From JASGCP01 sp965263285 (GTDB taxonomy: Bacteria; Bacteroidota; Bacteroidia; Chitinophagales; Chitinophagaceae), in assembly GCA_965263285.1 (NCBI GenBank), contig CBDHHD010000016.1, positions 496,001-560,000 on the forward strand: a stretch of 64,000 nt of DNA, read 5' to 3'. Position numbers and translations under genes: made by a program. Position 1 is the stretch's first letter. Each line of letters opens with the position of its first letter. Shown here in pieces: positions 18,668 through 27,877 of the stretch. A model generated the notes under the pieces. The model was not told the DNA's origin, made no database searches, and saw only the letters and a program-made list of their open reading frames with translations.

Positions 18668-18789
18668 TTGTTACTAATTTTATCTTTCAGTTTCTTAAAG
18701 TGTTGTATATCAATGGTTAAAGACAACAGAGGGTCATTGATGCACCTCTGTGAAAATGCCTTTTTACATTCCATTTTATTCTCTTTCAT
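18664..18789 (-). CDS. 41-residue ORF coupled on both sides within the RM operon
   Basis: The ATG at 18789 overlaps the TGA of the GxxExxY gene, and its own TGA overlaps the ATG of the RhuM-like gene, both as ATGA. The product (MKENKMECKKAFSQRC… with a Lys-rich C-terminus) has two Cys and no recognised domain. The double four-base overlap is what makes it credible as a real gene despite its size. It could equally be the remnant of a longer gene that keeps the frames coupled. Confidence 0.45.
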   Translation of the reverse strand: MKENKMECKKAFSQRCINDPLLSLTIDIQHFKKLKDKISNK

Positions 18790-19229
18790 TGTCTGAACTT
18801 TGATTTTATATGATTTAATTGATTAGTGTGATTTGTTGCTTCTTTGAATTTTTTGTTTGTTAGCCTTTTAAAGTTTAAACTGTTTTCTCCAAAGTTGATA
18901 AGTAAACCTATTTCTACATTATATGCTTCTAAATAATTTATTGCCTGTGCAAAATGCACATTTTCTAATTTTATAATTGCTTTTAATTCTACTGATATTA
19001 TATTTTCTACTAAAAAATCAACTCGTCTTGTACCTATCTGTTGTTCCCTATAATAAATAGGCATTTCAAACTCTCTATTAAATGGAATACCCATTATATT
19101 CATTTCTATTTCTAATGCTCTTTGATATATCACTTCTTGAAAGCCATTACCTAATTGCTTATGAACTTCCATAGCACAACCAATTATTTTTGAGGTCAAT
19201 TCAGAATACTTATACTTTTCGTTTATCAT
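18786..19229 (-). CDS. GxxExxY family protein (PD-(D/E)xK nuclease-like)
   Basis: 147 residues. The name-giving motif is in GNGFQEVIYQRALEIE, with RRVDFLVENIISVELKAI further on giving the D…ExK arrangement of a PD-(D/E)xK nuclease fold. The C-terminus LLINFGENSLNFKRLTNKK is characteristic of the family. Its biological role is not established; the genes are scattered widely and often sit in RM or phage-defence operons. It lies 24 bp after hsdS and overlaps the following 41-aa ORF by four bases. Confidence 0.85.
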   Translation of the reverse strand: MINEKYKYSELTSKIIGCAMEVHKQLGNGFQEVIYQRALEIEMNIMGIPFNREFEMPIYYREQQIGTRRVDFLVENIISVELKAIIKLENVHFAQAINYLEAYNVEIGLLINFGENSLNFKRLTNKKFKEATNHTNQLNHIKSKFRQ

Positions 19230-19253
19230 TTTAAAATCATTTAATCACAAAAA

Positions 19254-20648
19254 TCATAGTTCAGACATTTTCACCTTCCCCATCACTGCCTCGGCTATCA
19301 TTGCTTCTTTGTATTCTTTTATCAGTTCTATTTCTCTTTCCGCTTTGGCAATGGCGTTGTCTATGGTGGCAGTTTCGGCTTTGATGTGGTTAACTATTTG
19401 GGTTTGTTCGGATAAGGGTGGAATAACAATTTGAAAACTTTTCAATTTTGTTTGAGTTAAAATTGCTAATGTAGATGCATTGGACATTTGTTTTAAAATG
19501 TTTTCAAAAGATGAAACAAAGTATAAACCAAAATATGGATTAATTTCATCATTAAATGTAATAGAGTTGATTTGCTGATTTGAACCACCTGCTTTTTCTA
19601 TTAATGACACTCTTCCTAATGTTGCACCAATTCCAATTACTAATAATGATTTTTCTTTAAACAATTCTACTACATTATCTTCAATCGCTTTTTGTGTTAT
19701 CTTTCTACTTGAATCTGAAATACAGAAATCTTTTATATCGCCTGGAGTAAACCAATTTATTTCTCCATTTTCAAAATAAATTTTTTCATCTTCAGATTTA
19801 GGTGTTGAACCTGTTTTAATAGCCAAAGAAACATTTTTTAACCTCATTATCTTCCAATGTTCAGGAATATTACCCAGCCATTTTATACCACTATCTTTCA
19901 TTCTTCTTTTGTCTGAACTATGATTCTTTTGATTCTTATGATTTTTTTGATTTTTCTTTTCAGCGTTCAAATCATTTTCATCATAAAAATCAGATGAATC
20001 ATAGTTCAGACCCTTTGTTACTGCTTCATTTATCACACTTTGCCTTTGCTCTTTGAGTAGTGCAATAAATTGTTGCTTTTTGGTAATGAAGTGATTTATT
20101 TTTTGAGATTTTTCGTCTAAATATTTAATAATCAATTCTTGCTCTTTGTATGTTGGTGCTGGAATTCTCAATTGTTTAAGCACTTCTTGGCTAATATTAG
20201 GCTGACCACCTCCATAGCTTTTACTCAATAAAATATGTTTGTTTACAATAAACCAGTAGAATAAATATTTATTGACAAAAACATTGCTATCATTTAAAGC
20301 ACAACAGGCTTGGTTTGTACATCCTTCAATATTTGTAATTGATACTTTGCCAATTGTAGCACCATACATTGCAATTAATAAAGAACCTTTTGGATAGATT
20401 TTTAATACTGAATGCTCCTTAAAAGCTTGCTCGGTTATTTTCTTTTCACAACTTTCTAAAATATCATCATTCAAGTCGCCTGTATTAATCCAGTTAATAG
20501 TTCCGTTTGAATAATACTTTTCAGAACCACTTTCAGGTGTAGTTCCACTACCAATTGTTTTAAAACAATAGGAAATCTTCCATACTTTCCAATGTGCAGG
20601 ATAGTTGCCCAAGCAAGCTGATTTGTTATATGTAGTGGTAGTTGTCAT
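19254..20648 (-). CDS. hsdS: Type I restriction system specificity subunit
   Basis: 464 residues with two target-recognition domains, each opening with a conserved N-terminal pattern (YPAHWKVWKISYCF near residue 17 and IPEHWKIMRLKNVS near residue 258). Each is followed by an INWxNTGDL/INWFTPGDI box and a coiled spacer (EQELIIKYLDEKSQKI and SEQTQIVNHIKAETATI). The linker between the halves is unusually polar and repetitive (EKKNQKNHKNQKNH). It directs the HsdM/HsdR complex to a bipartite DNA target; the target cannot be read from sequence. It is separated from hsdM by a truncated dinD-like gene. Confidence 0.92.
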   Translation of the reverse strand: MTTTTTYNKSACLGNYPAHWKVWKISYCFKTIGSGTTPESGSEKYYSNGTINWINTGDLNDDILESCEKKITEQAFKEHSVLKIYPKGSLLIAMYGATIGKVSITNIEGCTNQACCALNDSNVFVNKYLFYWFIVNKHILLSKSYGGGQPNISQEVLKQLRIPAPTYKEQELIIKYLDEKSQKINHFITKKQQFIALLKEQRQSVINEAVTKGLNYDSSDFYDENDLNAEKKNQKNHKNQKNHSSDKRRMKDSGIKWLGNIPEHWKIMRLKNVSLAIKTGSTPKSEDEKIYFENGEINWFTPGDIKDFCISDSSRKITQKAIEDNVVELFKEKSLLVIGIGATLGRVSLIEKAGGSNQQINSITFNDEINPYFGLYFVSSFENILKQMSNASTLAILTQTKLKSFQIVIPPLSEQTQIVNHIKAETATIDNAIAKAEREIELIKEYKEAMIAEAVMGKVKMSEL

Positions 20649-20673
20649 TTATTTCTTTTGGGGTTCAATTTTT

Positions 20674-21003
20674 TTATTGGGCTTTTTGTCTAATTTCTTT
20701 TGCACGGCTTTTATACTTTCTTCTACAGGCATAACGGCTTAGTTTAAAGCTTGGGTAGGTATGTGTAGCACCCGAACCCACTGCGACCACCTCGTTGGCT
20801 TCAACGAGGTGGTCGGCTACCTCATAGCCACTATTTTTGGAGGCTTCAATGGCTTTTTCAATTACACCCGTAAAATTTATAAAATCGGTATAATCCAAAG
20901 CCTTAGAAAGTTGCCTTGCCATCCAAAATTCATTGCCATTTTCATCAGTTTGCTTTATTTGTTCAAATAAAGACTGTGCTTTTTTTATGATTTCTTTTGC
21001 CAT
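20674..21003 (-). pseudogene. DinD-like (DNA-damage-inducible protein D) N-terminal fragment
   Basis: 109 residues from ATG 21003, one base after the hsdM stop. The sequence NEFWMARQLSKALDYTDFINFTGVIEKAI, then GSGATHTYPSFKLSRYAC, matches the N-terminal third of DinD-family proteins, which are normally about 270-300 residues. After SRYAC the sequence becomes a basic tail (RKYKSRAKEIRQKAQ) and stops, so the rest of the protein has been lost. It is placed between hsdM and hsdS, a position where DinD-like genes are often found in this phylum. It may still be translated as a short protein. Confidence 0.7.
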
Positions 21004-21004
21004 A

Positions 21005-22771
21005 TTATTCAATAATTTCTTTTAATAAATTTTCTGTTTCTTGCTCAATAGCCAAAATGTCTTTGGTTATTTCTGCCAGACTTCTTGGTGCTTGATATTG
21101 GTAAAAGTATTTAGCAAAGTTTACTTCATAACCTACTTTGGTTTCTTTGGGGTTATACCAAGCGAACGGTACAAATGGCAAAACTTCGGTTTTAAAGAAA
21201 TCATCAATACTATCTTTGAGTGGTATGTTTTCAATATCCCGCAATTGAGCATCACTTTTTGGTTTGCCTTTACTATCCAACACGATATCTCCTTTCTCGT
21301 CTTTTTCGGGCTGGTGTACCGTTATTTGATGATAACCAAAATCGGTATTATCTAAAATAATGCTATACTCATTTGGTGAAAAATCTAAAAAAAGTTTGGT
21401 AATGGTATTGATGTGGTTAGCATCAAACTGTACTCTTTTTTTACCCAATGGCTTACGCATTTTACTATTGAAATGGTCGGCTGTTACATTTATCAATTGT
21501 AGTTTTCCTTTGCGTTTCTTATCCTTTTTATTGGTAAGAATAAAAATATAAGTAGGTATGCCCGTGTTGTAAAACAAGTCGTTTGGCAGGGCTATAATGG
21601 CTTCTAACAAATCGTTTTCAAAAAGGTACTTGCGTATGTCGCTTTCGCCTTGCCCTGCATCGCCTGTAAATAAAGCACTACCGTTATGGATAGTTGCAAA
21701 ACGGCTACCCAGTTCACTATTCGTTTTCATTTTGCTTACCATATTCATCAGGAAAAGCAATTGCCCATCGTTTACTCTGGGTACGCCAATTGTAAAGCGG
21801 TGGTCTATGATTTCCTTTTTATCCACTATGGCAGGTTGGTCTATTTTCCAAGTTTTACCATAAGGTGGATTGCTCAACATAAAATCAAACTGCAAGTTTG
21901 AAAAACCATCGTTGCTTAATGTAGAACCGAAGGCGATTTTATCGGGGTCTTCTTCTTTAATGAGCATATCTGCTTTGCAGATGGCGAATGTCTCGGGGTT
22001 CACTTCTTGCCCATACAAATGAAATGTTGCCTTAGTGTTTATTTCTAACGCAAAATGTTCTGCTTCGGTAAGCATACCACCACTACCACAAGCAGGGTCG
22101 TAAATAAGGTAAGTGCCATCTTTAATTTTGCCTTTAATAGGATCAAAAATTAAATGGGTCATTAACTTAATAATCTCTCTTGGTGTAAAGTGTTCTCCAG
22201 CTTCTTCGTTATTTTCTTCATTGAATTTCCGTATCAATTCTTCAAACACATAGCCCATACCCAAATTGGTTAAGCCTTCCATCACTACATTACCATCTTT
22301 GTCTATAACTGGCTTAGGGCTTAGGTTAATGGTGCTGGTACAAAATTTTTCTATCAATGGAAAAGTGATATTGCCTTCCTCCATTGTCTCTAATTGATTA
22401 CGCAATTTGAACTTGCTTATAATATCCTGCACATCACTACTAAAGCCATCTAAATAGGTTTCTAAATTTTGGCGAATATTGCCCGGCTCATTGAGTAGTT
22501 TCTTAAATGTGTATTTTGAAGTATTATAAAACACATAGCCACTTATTTTGCGAAGCTGTGGGGCTTGGTTATCTATCTTCATGGTGTTTAGCTTTTCGTG
22601 TATTTCCAACACGGCTTCTTTAGTTGGTTCCAGAATAGCATCTAAACGCCTTAGTACCGTAAAGGGTAAAATAATGTCTCTGTATTTACCTCTTGTATAT
22701 ACATCACGAAGTACATCATCTGCAATACTCCAAATGAAATTGACGATTGTATTATGTTGGGCTTGGTTCAT
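21005..22771 (-). CDS. hsdM: Type I restriction system N6-adenine methyltransferase subunit
   Basis: 588 residues. The AdoMet motif is in YDPACGSGGMLTEAEH, and catalytic motif IV is in FMLSNPPYGKTW. The N-terminal HsdM helical domain precedes them (DVLRDVYTRGKYRDIILPFTVLRRLDAI). It methylates adenines in the target chosen by HsdS and with HsdR forms the restriction complex. Its start codon overlaps the XRE regulator stop by one base (TAATG). It is unrelated in detail to the HsdM fragment at the right edge of the window, which belongs to another subfamily. Confidence 0.94.
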   Translation of the reverse strand: MNQAQHNTIVNFIWSIADDVLRDVYTRGKYRDIILPFTVLRRLDAILEPTKEAVLEIHEKLNTMKIDNQAPQLRKISGYVFYNTSKYTFKKLLNEPGNIRQNLETYLDGFSSDVQDIISKFKLRNQLETMEEGNITFPLIEKFCTSTINLSPKPVIDKDGNVVMEGLTNLGMGYVFEELIRKFNEENNEEAGEHFTPREIIKLMTHLIFDPIKGKIKDGTYLIYDPACGSGGMLTEAEHFALEINTKATFHLYGQEVNPETFAICKADMLIKEEDPDKIAFGSTLSNDGFSNLQFDFMLSNPPYGKTWKIDQPAIVDKKEIIDHRFTIGVPRVNDGQLLFLMNMVSKMKTNSELGSRFATIHNGSALFTGDAGQGESDIRKYLFENDLLEAIIALPNDLFYNTGIPTYIFILTNKKDKKRKGKLQLINVTADHFNSKMRKPLGKKRVQFDANHINTITKLFLDFSPNEYSIILDNTDFGYHQITVHQPEKDEKGDIVLDSKGKPKSDAQLRDIENIPLKDSIDDFFKTEVLPFVPFAWYNPKETKVGYEVNFAKYFYQYQAPRSLAEITKDILAIEQETENLLKEIIE

Positions 22772-23064
22772 TACTTTGTTTTCTTTAATTTATTCGTTAC
22801 CGATTTCAATGCTTCGTCTGCCATTGGTTCGCCTTTAACCATATTATACATTTGGTCGGCAAGCCAAAGGGTTTGCAATTCTTTCACATCAGCTTTGAGT
22901 ATTTGGGCTAATAATGGGATTTGCTCTTTCTTTAATTGTCTGTCGCCTCGTTCTACTTTGCTCATAACAGAAGTGTCCATATCTAATTGAGAGGCAAGTT
23001 GCCGTAGCAATAAATTTTGCTTCGTTCTTAGTTCTCTAATTCGTTCACCAAATTGTGTTGCCAT
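22771..23064 (-). CDS. XRE-family controller of the restriction-modification operon
   Basis: 97 residues from ATG 23064 (MATQFGERIRELRT); the longer frame to 23106 runs into the operator-like repeats and is rejected. The helix-turn-helix is clear in LLLRQLASQLDMDTSVMSKVERGDRQ, followed by a helical region. Such small regulators commonly delay or balance hsdM/hsdR expression. It is the first gene of the operon, with four phased decamers directly upstream (23081-23120) that could be its own binding sites. Confidence 0.85.
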   Translation of the reverse strand: MATQFGERIRELRTKQNLLLRQLASQLDMDTSVMSKVERGDRQLKKEQIPLLAQILKADVKELQTLWLADQMYNMVKGEPMADEALKSVTNKLKKTK

Positions 23065-23080
23065 TATAATAATATTGTCT

Positions 23081-23120
23081 TGACAAATATTAGCAAATAT
23101 AAGCAAACAAAAGCAAAGAG
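23081..23120. promoter_or_regulatory. Four phased 10-bp direct repeats, candidate operator of the XRE regulator
   Basis: Read on the plus strand, the decamers are TGACAAATAT, TAGCAAATAT, AAGCAAACAA and AAGCAAAGAG, all sharing A-CAAA at the same offset and spaced exactly one helical turn. On the operon strand the second reads as ATATTTGCTA and contributes TATATTTG, a good match to the TAnnTTTG promoter box, so regulator binding would overlap the promoter. Autoregulation is inferred. Confidence 0.55.
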
Positions 23121-23135
23121 TTACTAAAAAAATTA

Positions 23136-24530
23136 TTATTTACCAATACAAAACTTAGAGAATATAAAATCCAACTGATCATTATGAGTAATCGCCCCTG
23201 TTATTTCACCAAGGTGAGCAAGGCATTGTTTTATATCAATTGTAATTAAGTCGGTTGGTATATTATTTTCCATTGCTTTTTGTACTTCTTGTAAAGAAAT
23301 ATCTAATTTTTGTAGTGCCTCATAATGTCTTACATTAGTAAGAATAGTAGCATGTGTATCTATTTCTCCTTGATATACTTTTTGGCGCATGGTCTTTGTT
23401 AGTATATCTATTCCTTTGTTTTTTTTAGCTGATATCCATATAATAGAAGGATAAAATATTGTAGAAGCAATATCTACCTTGTTCCCTACAAGTATATATT
23501 GTTTTTTTTCCTCTTGCATCTGCTGTTCTAATAATTCTATCATTGGCGGAGAGGTAGTTTGAGCATCAAAAACATATAATATCAAATCAGCCGACTGCAT
23601 GGTTTCTTTACTTTTTTGAATACCCATTTGCTCAATGGTATCATGGCTATCATTTCTTAATCCTGCTGTGTCGATGAGATTAAACCAAATGCCTTCTATT
23701 TGTATTTTTTCTTCTATGGTGTCTCGTGTAGTACCTGGAATATCGCTTACAATAGCTCTATTTTTTTGTAGGAGTGTATTGAGTAAAGTTGATTTGCCAG
23801 CATTAGGTTTTCCTACAATAGCCACTTGTACTCCTTCTTTTAATACATTGCCTAGTGTAAAAGACAAAAGCATTTTTCTTACTTGTGTTGTTAATGTTTG
23901 TAATAGCAACAGTAATTCATTTCTATTGGCAAAAGAGATATCTTCTTGTGAGAAATCTAATTCTAATTCTAATAGCGACGAGAAACGAATCATCTCTGAA
24001 CGCATGTGCATAAGCTCTTCGGCAAATTTACCTTTTAGTTTATGCAATGCTGCTTCGGCACTTGCCTTACTATTACATGCAATTAAATCAGCAACAGATT
24101 CGGCTTGTGTAAGATCTATTTTTTTATTAAGAAAAGCACGCAGGGTAAATTCCCCTGGTTTTGCTAAACGAGCGCCCGCTTGAATAAGCATCTGTAATAT
24201 TGTTTCTTGAATATAGGGCGAACCATGACAATTAATTTCTATCATATCTTCTCCTGTATATGAATGGGGCGACTTAAACAATGCAATCATTACTTCATCT
24301 ATCACTTGTGCATATTGTTGATTGCTATATAAGTTACCTACATGTAAAGTATGAGAAGGACAAGAAAATAATTGTTTTTTAAAAAACAATTGTATAATAG
24401 GAATGGCTTTTTCTCCACTGATACGAATAATGCTAATAGCACCTTGTCCTGCAGGTGTAGCTAAGGCAACAATAGTTTCTTGCCATTGTGTTAAAGAGAT
24501 AGGAGGAATTATTTTTGTTTCTTTTTCCAT
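23136..24530 (-). CDS. mnmE: tRNA modification GTPase MnmE
   Basis: 464 residues. The N-terminal tetrahydrofolate-binding domain starts TIVALATPAGQGAISIIRISG. The G domain begins near residue 220 with G1 GKPNAGKST, G2/G3 GTTRDT and DTAG, and G4 NKVD. The extreme C-terminus FSKFCIGK carries the conserved Cys-Ile-Gly-Lys needed for wobble-uridine modification with MnmG. It overlaps the end of the lutB-like gene by 22 bp and is probably cotranscribed with guaA and lutB. Confidence 0.96.
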   Translation of the reverse strand: MEKETKIIPPISLTQWQETIVALATPAGQGAISIIRISGEKAIPIIQLFFKKQLFSCPSHTLHVGNLYSNQQYAQVIDEVMIALFKSPHSYTGEDMIEINCHGSPYIQETILQMLIQAGARLAKPGEFTLRAFLNKKIDLTQAESVADLIACNSKASAEAALHKLKGKFAEELMHMRSEMIRFSSLLELELDFSQEDISFANRNELLLLLQTLTTQVRKMLLSFTLGNVLKEGVQVAIVGKPNAGKSTLLNTLLQKNRAIVSDIPGTTRDTIEEKIQIEGIWFNLIDTAGLRNDSHDTIEQMGIQKSKETMQSADLILYVFDAQTTSPPMIELLEQQMQEEKKQYILVGNKVDIASTIFYPSIIWISAKKNKGIDILTKTMRQKVYQGEIDTHATILTNVRHYEALQKLDISLQEVQKAMENNIPTDLITIDIKQCLAHLGEITGAITHNDQLDFIFSKFCIGK

Positions 24531-25867
24531 TGTTTTGTAAAACTTTTAGAAGGGAGATGTAGGGGGATTCTATTTTTACTCCATTGTCGTAAAGCAATAG
24601 AAAATAATAATGGTTTAATAAAAAAATAATTTTTATCTAACCGGGATCGTTTTAACATTATTTTTTTCCATGCCCACCACAGCCATTTATCTTTCTTATT
24701 AGTAGACCGATGAATACTATCCTGTCGATTAAATAATATTAACTCATGTAATGGGATCTTTACTGGACAAACTTCGGTACAGCTACCACAAAGAGAAGAA
24801 GCAAAACTAAGATGGTCTAATTTGTTATTGAGCTGAGGAGAAATAACTTTTCCTATAGGGCCCGTATAAGTTGTTTCGTATGCATGGCCTCCAATATTTT
24901 TATAAATAGGACAGATATTTAAACAAGCTCCACAACGAATACAATACAAGGCAGATCTACCTCGTTCATTGGCAATAATATTTACTCTTTTATTATTAAG
25001 TAAAATAACATACATTTCATCTGGACCATCTGTTTCATGGGGTTTTTTAGGTCCTGTAATAATCGAATTATAAGAAGTAATGTCTACGCCAGAACCATGC
25101 GAAGCTAAGAGTGCCCAAAATAATTCTATATCATGAATAGAGGGGATCATTTTTTCAATACCTACTATTGCAATATGTGTGCGAGGCAATGAAGTACATA
25201 ATCGTATATTGCCTTCATTTTCTGTAAGGGCTATGCCTCCTATATCTGCAATTAAGAAATTAGCGCCTGTAATACCAATTTGAGCAGCAGCATATTTATC
25301 TCGTAATATATTTCTGGCTACCTGCGTTAATTCTTCAGGAGACAAATGAGGATCTACATGGAGCTTTTCACTAAATAACTTTGCAATATCTTCTTTACTT
25401 TTATGTATAGCGGGGGTAAGAATATGATAAGGGGTTTCTCCTGCTAATTGTTGTATATATTCTCCTAAATCAGTTTCTACTACTTCTATGTGTTTTTTTT
25501 CTAAATGTTTGTTTAATCCAATTTCTTCAGATACCATACTTTTACTTTTCACCACCAAAGAACATTGCTTGTTTTTGCATATAACATCAATATGGTTTAG
25601 CGCGTCTTCTTTGGTGTTTGCCCATAATACTTTGATATTATTTTCTATGGCTTTTCGTTCAAACTGCTCTAGATATTGATCTAATAATAAGATAGATTGC
25701 TTTTTAATTTGATGTGCTTTTTCTTTAGCAATGGATATGTTTTGAAATTGTTGTTTAGCTGTAATTACATTTAAATCGTATTTGCCAATATTCGTATTCA
25801 TAATCTTACGATGATTAAGATTATGTGCTTTTTCTTGGCTTTTCTTTAAAAATGATTGTATCGACAT
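24509..25867 (-). CDS. lutB: LutB-type iron-sulfur/LUD domain protein
   Basis: 452 residues. The LUD domain (about residues 60-300) includes ITGANFLIADIGGIALTENEGN and the HGSGVDITSYNSIITGPKK segment. It is followed by two ferredoxin-like motifs, CIRCGACLNICPIYKNIGG and CGSCTEVCPVKIPLHELI. LutB homologues take part in L-lactate oxidation with LutA and LutC, neither of which is in the window, so the lactate role is inferred. The start MSIQSFLKKSQEKA is preferred because a similar Lys-rich helix begins other members. It lies 9 bp after guaA. Confidence 0.85.
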   Translation of the reverse strand: MSIQSFLKKSQEKAHNLNHRKIMNTNIGKYDLNVITAKQQFQNISIAKEKAHQIKKQSILLLDQYLEQFERKAIENNIKVLWANTKEDALNHIDVICKNKQCSLVVKSKSMVSEEIGLNKHLEKKHIEVVETDLGEYIQQLAGETPYHILTPAIHKSKEDIAKLFSEKLHVDPHLSPEELTQVARNILRDKYAAAQIGITGANFLIADIGGIALTENEGNIRLCTSLPRTHIAIVGIEKMIPSIHDIELFWALLASHGSGVDITSYNSIITGPKKPHETDGPDEMYVILLNNKRVNIIANERGRSALYCIRCGACLNICPIYKNIGGHAYETTYTGPIGKVISPQLNNKLDHLSFASSLCGSCTEVCPVKIPLHELILFNRQDSIHRSTNKKDKWLWWAWKKIMLKRSRLDKNYFFIKPLLFSIALRQWSKNRIPLHLPSKSFTKQWKKKQK

Positions 25868-25876
25868 ATTACATAT

Positions 25877-27415
25877 TTATTCCCACTCAATAGTGGCGGG
25901 AGGTTTACTGCTAATATCATATACCACACGATTAATACCTTTTACTTGATTGGTAATGGCATTTGACACAGATGCTAAAAAAGTATGAGGCAAATGAGCC
26001 CAATCGGCTGTCATGCCATCTACAGAGGTAACCGCTCGCAAAGCAACGGTATATTCATAACTCCGCTCATCTCCCATAACACCTACGGTTTTAATAGGCA
26101 ATAAGATAGTAGCTGCTTGCCATACTTTTTCGTACAACTGATATTCTATTAAATGATCTATAAATATTTTATCTGCTTTTTGCAATAAAGCTATCTTTTC
26201 TTTTGTTACATCTCCAATGATACGAATGGCTAATCCTGGACCAGGAAATGGATGGCGATATAGTAATTTTAAAGGAATATGCAATGCTTCTCCTACTTTG
26301 CGCACTTCATCTTTAAATAGATATCGAATAGGCTCTACTAATGTGAGATTCATTTCTGTGGGTAACCCCCCTACATTGTGATGTGATTTAATGGTTTGTG
26401 AGGGTCCATGTACGCTTGTGCTTTCAATTACATCAGGATAAATAGTTCCTTGTCCTAAAAAACATATATCTTCTATTTGTGTAGCTTCTCGGTTAAAAAT
26501 ATGGACAAATGCATTGCCGATATTTTTTCTTTTTTCTTCTGGATCGTGGATATCTTTTAATTGCTGATAGAAATATTCTTTTGCATCTACTCCTATTACA
26601 TTTAATGATAGCTCTTTATAAGAAGTAAGCACTTGTTCAAATTCATTTTTTCTTAGCAAACCATTATCAACAAATACACTATATAAATTCTTCCCAATAG
26701 CTTGGTGGATAAGCGTAGCTGCTACTGTACTATCTACACCACCACTAATAGCCATAATTACTTTTCTATCACCTACTTGTTCTTTTATTTTTTGTATTGC
26801 CTCTTCTATGAAACTCATGGGTGTAAAATTGCCTTTACATCCACATACTTTAATGGCAAAATTATATATCATATTTTTCCCTTCTGTAGAATGATATACT
26901 TCAGGATGAAATTGTAATCCATATAAGGGGAGGTGAGGCTGTAAGGAGTCTTTTTTAAAAGCTGCAATAGGAATGCTATCTGTAGAACACAGTATTTTAC
27001 AATCTTGAGGTAACAATGAAATAGTATCTGCATGGCTCATCCATACTTGAGATTGAGGAGATAAGTTTTCTAGAAAAATATCTTTTTCTTGTGTATAAAG
27101 TATAGCACGACCATACTCGCGAATAGTACTTTTAGTTACTTGTCCACCTAAAATAGTTGTAATGAGCTGAGCACCATAACAAATACCCAATATAGGATAT
27201 TGTTGATGTAAAGAATGTATATCTATCAATGGGCAAGAAGCGTCATGTACACTAGCAGGAGAGCCACTTAATATAATACCTTTTACATAAGACCGTAGGG
27301 GAATTTTTGCATGGTAGGGGACTATTTCACAATATACCTTACATTCTCGTAGTGTACGAGCAATAAGTTGTGTGTATTGACTTCCAAAATCAAGTATTAG
27401 AATAGTATCTTTCAT
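25877..27415 (-). CDS. guaA: GMP synthase (glutamine-hydrolysing)
   Basis: 512 residues. The glutaminase domain has the nucleophile in ILGICYGAQLITTILGG and the His/Glu pair in YGLQFHPEVYHS. The ATP-pyrophosphatase domain has the P-loop SGGVDSTVAA near residue 225, and the dimerisation domain ends PPATIEWE. It converts XMP to GMP. It is followed closely by lutB and preceded by a small metal-binding-domain gene on the same strand. Confidence 0.96.
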   Translation of the reverse strand: MKDTILILDFGSQYTQLIARTLRECKVYCEIVPYHAKIPLRSYVKGIILSGSPASVHDASCPLIDIHSLHQQYPILGICYGAQLITTILGGQVTKSTIREYGRAILYTQEKDIFLENLSPQSQVWMSHADTISLLPQDCKILCSTDSIPIAAFKKDSLQPHLPLYGLQFHPEVYHSTEGKNMIYNFAIKVCGCKGNFTPMSFIEEAIQKIKEQVGDRKVIMAISGGVDSTVAATLIHQAIGKNLYSVFVDNGLLRKNEFEQVLTSYKELSLNVIGVDAKEYFYQQLKDIHDPEEKRKNIGNAFVHIFNREATQIEDICFLGQGTIYPDVIESTSVHGPSQTIKSHHNVGGLPTEMNLTLVEPIRYLFKDEVRKVGEALHIPLKLLYRHPFPGPGLAIRIIGDVTKEKIALLQKADKIFIDHLIEYQLYEKVWQAATILLPIKTVGVMGDERSYEYTVALRAVTSVDGMTADWAHLPHTFLASVSNAITNQVKGINRVVYDISSKPPATIEWE

Positions 27416-27441
27416 AGACCTGCAAAGATACTACTAAATGA

Positions 27442-27849
27442 TTATTCATCTATAGGGGGTAAATGACAAGGGTGACCTTTGGTAGGGCCTCCTCCTTCTG
27501 ATGACCTTTTACATGGCAAAGGCAATTTTTGATATGCGTCTGGATTCGCTAAAGATCCTTTTAAATCAAATCCTGCATTATTAATAGCTGTTTTAATATC
27601 ATCAGGCGATACCCTATCAGGCATATATAAGATACGAATTTCTCCTTTTAATAAATTATATTTTATTTGTCTTACGCCCGATTCCCAATTGATGCCATTT
27701 TCAGCATCTAAATAGCGTTGTAAATTTTCTTTGCATTCCCAGCAACGAAGATTTGCCGAAGTGTCTATGAGCCATGCTAATTTTGATGATTGTGCTTGCG
27801 ATACAACACATAAACATAAAAATCCTGTTATGCAATAATATGGTTTCAT
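27442..27849 (-). CDS. Secreted heavy-metal-associated (HMA-like) domain protein
   Basis: 135 residues from ATG 27849 (MKPYYCITGFLCLCVVSQAQ, a signal peptide). The middle contains LRCWECKENLQRYLDAENGINWESGVRQIKYNLLKGEIRILY and DDIKTAINNAGFD, the beta-alpha-beta layout of an HMA domain with CWEC in place of the usual CxxC metal site. The C-terminus has two more Cys and a Pro-rich tail. It is probably periplasmic and may bind copper or another thiophilic metal; that is inferred from the fold only. It is 26 bp upstream of guaA. Confidence 0.6.
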   Translation of the reverse strand: MKPYYCITGFLCLCVVSQAQSSKLAWLIDTSANLRCWECKENLQRYLDAENGINWESGVRQIKYNLLKGEIRILYMPDRVSPDDIKTAINNAGFDLKGSLANPDAYQKLPLPCKRSSEGGGPTKGHPCHLPPIDE

Positions 27850-27877
27850 ATACAATAATAAAAATCAACTACATTTA

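Noticed and set aside
20761..22990. Several plus-strand ORFs of 60-104 codons opposite hsdM, dinD and the XRE gene
   Set aside because: They are complementary-strand shadows of well-supported genes and show no independent motif.
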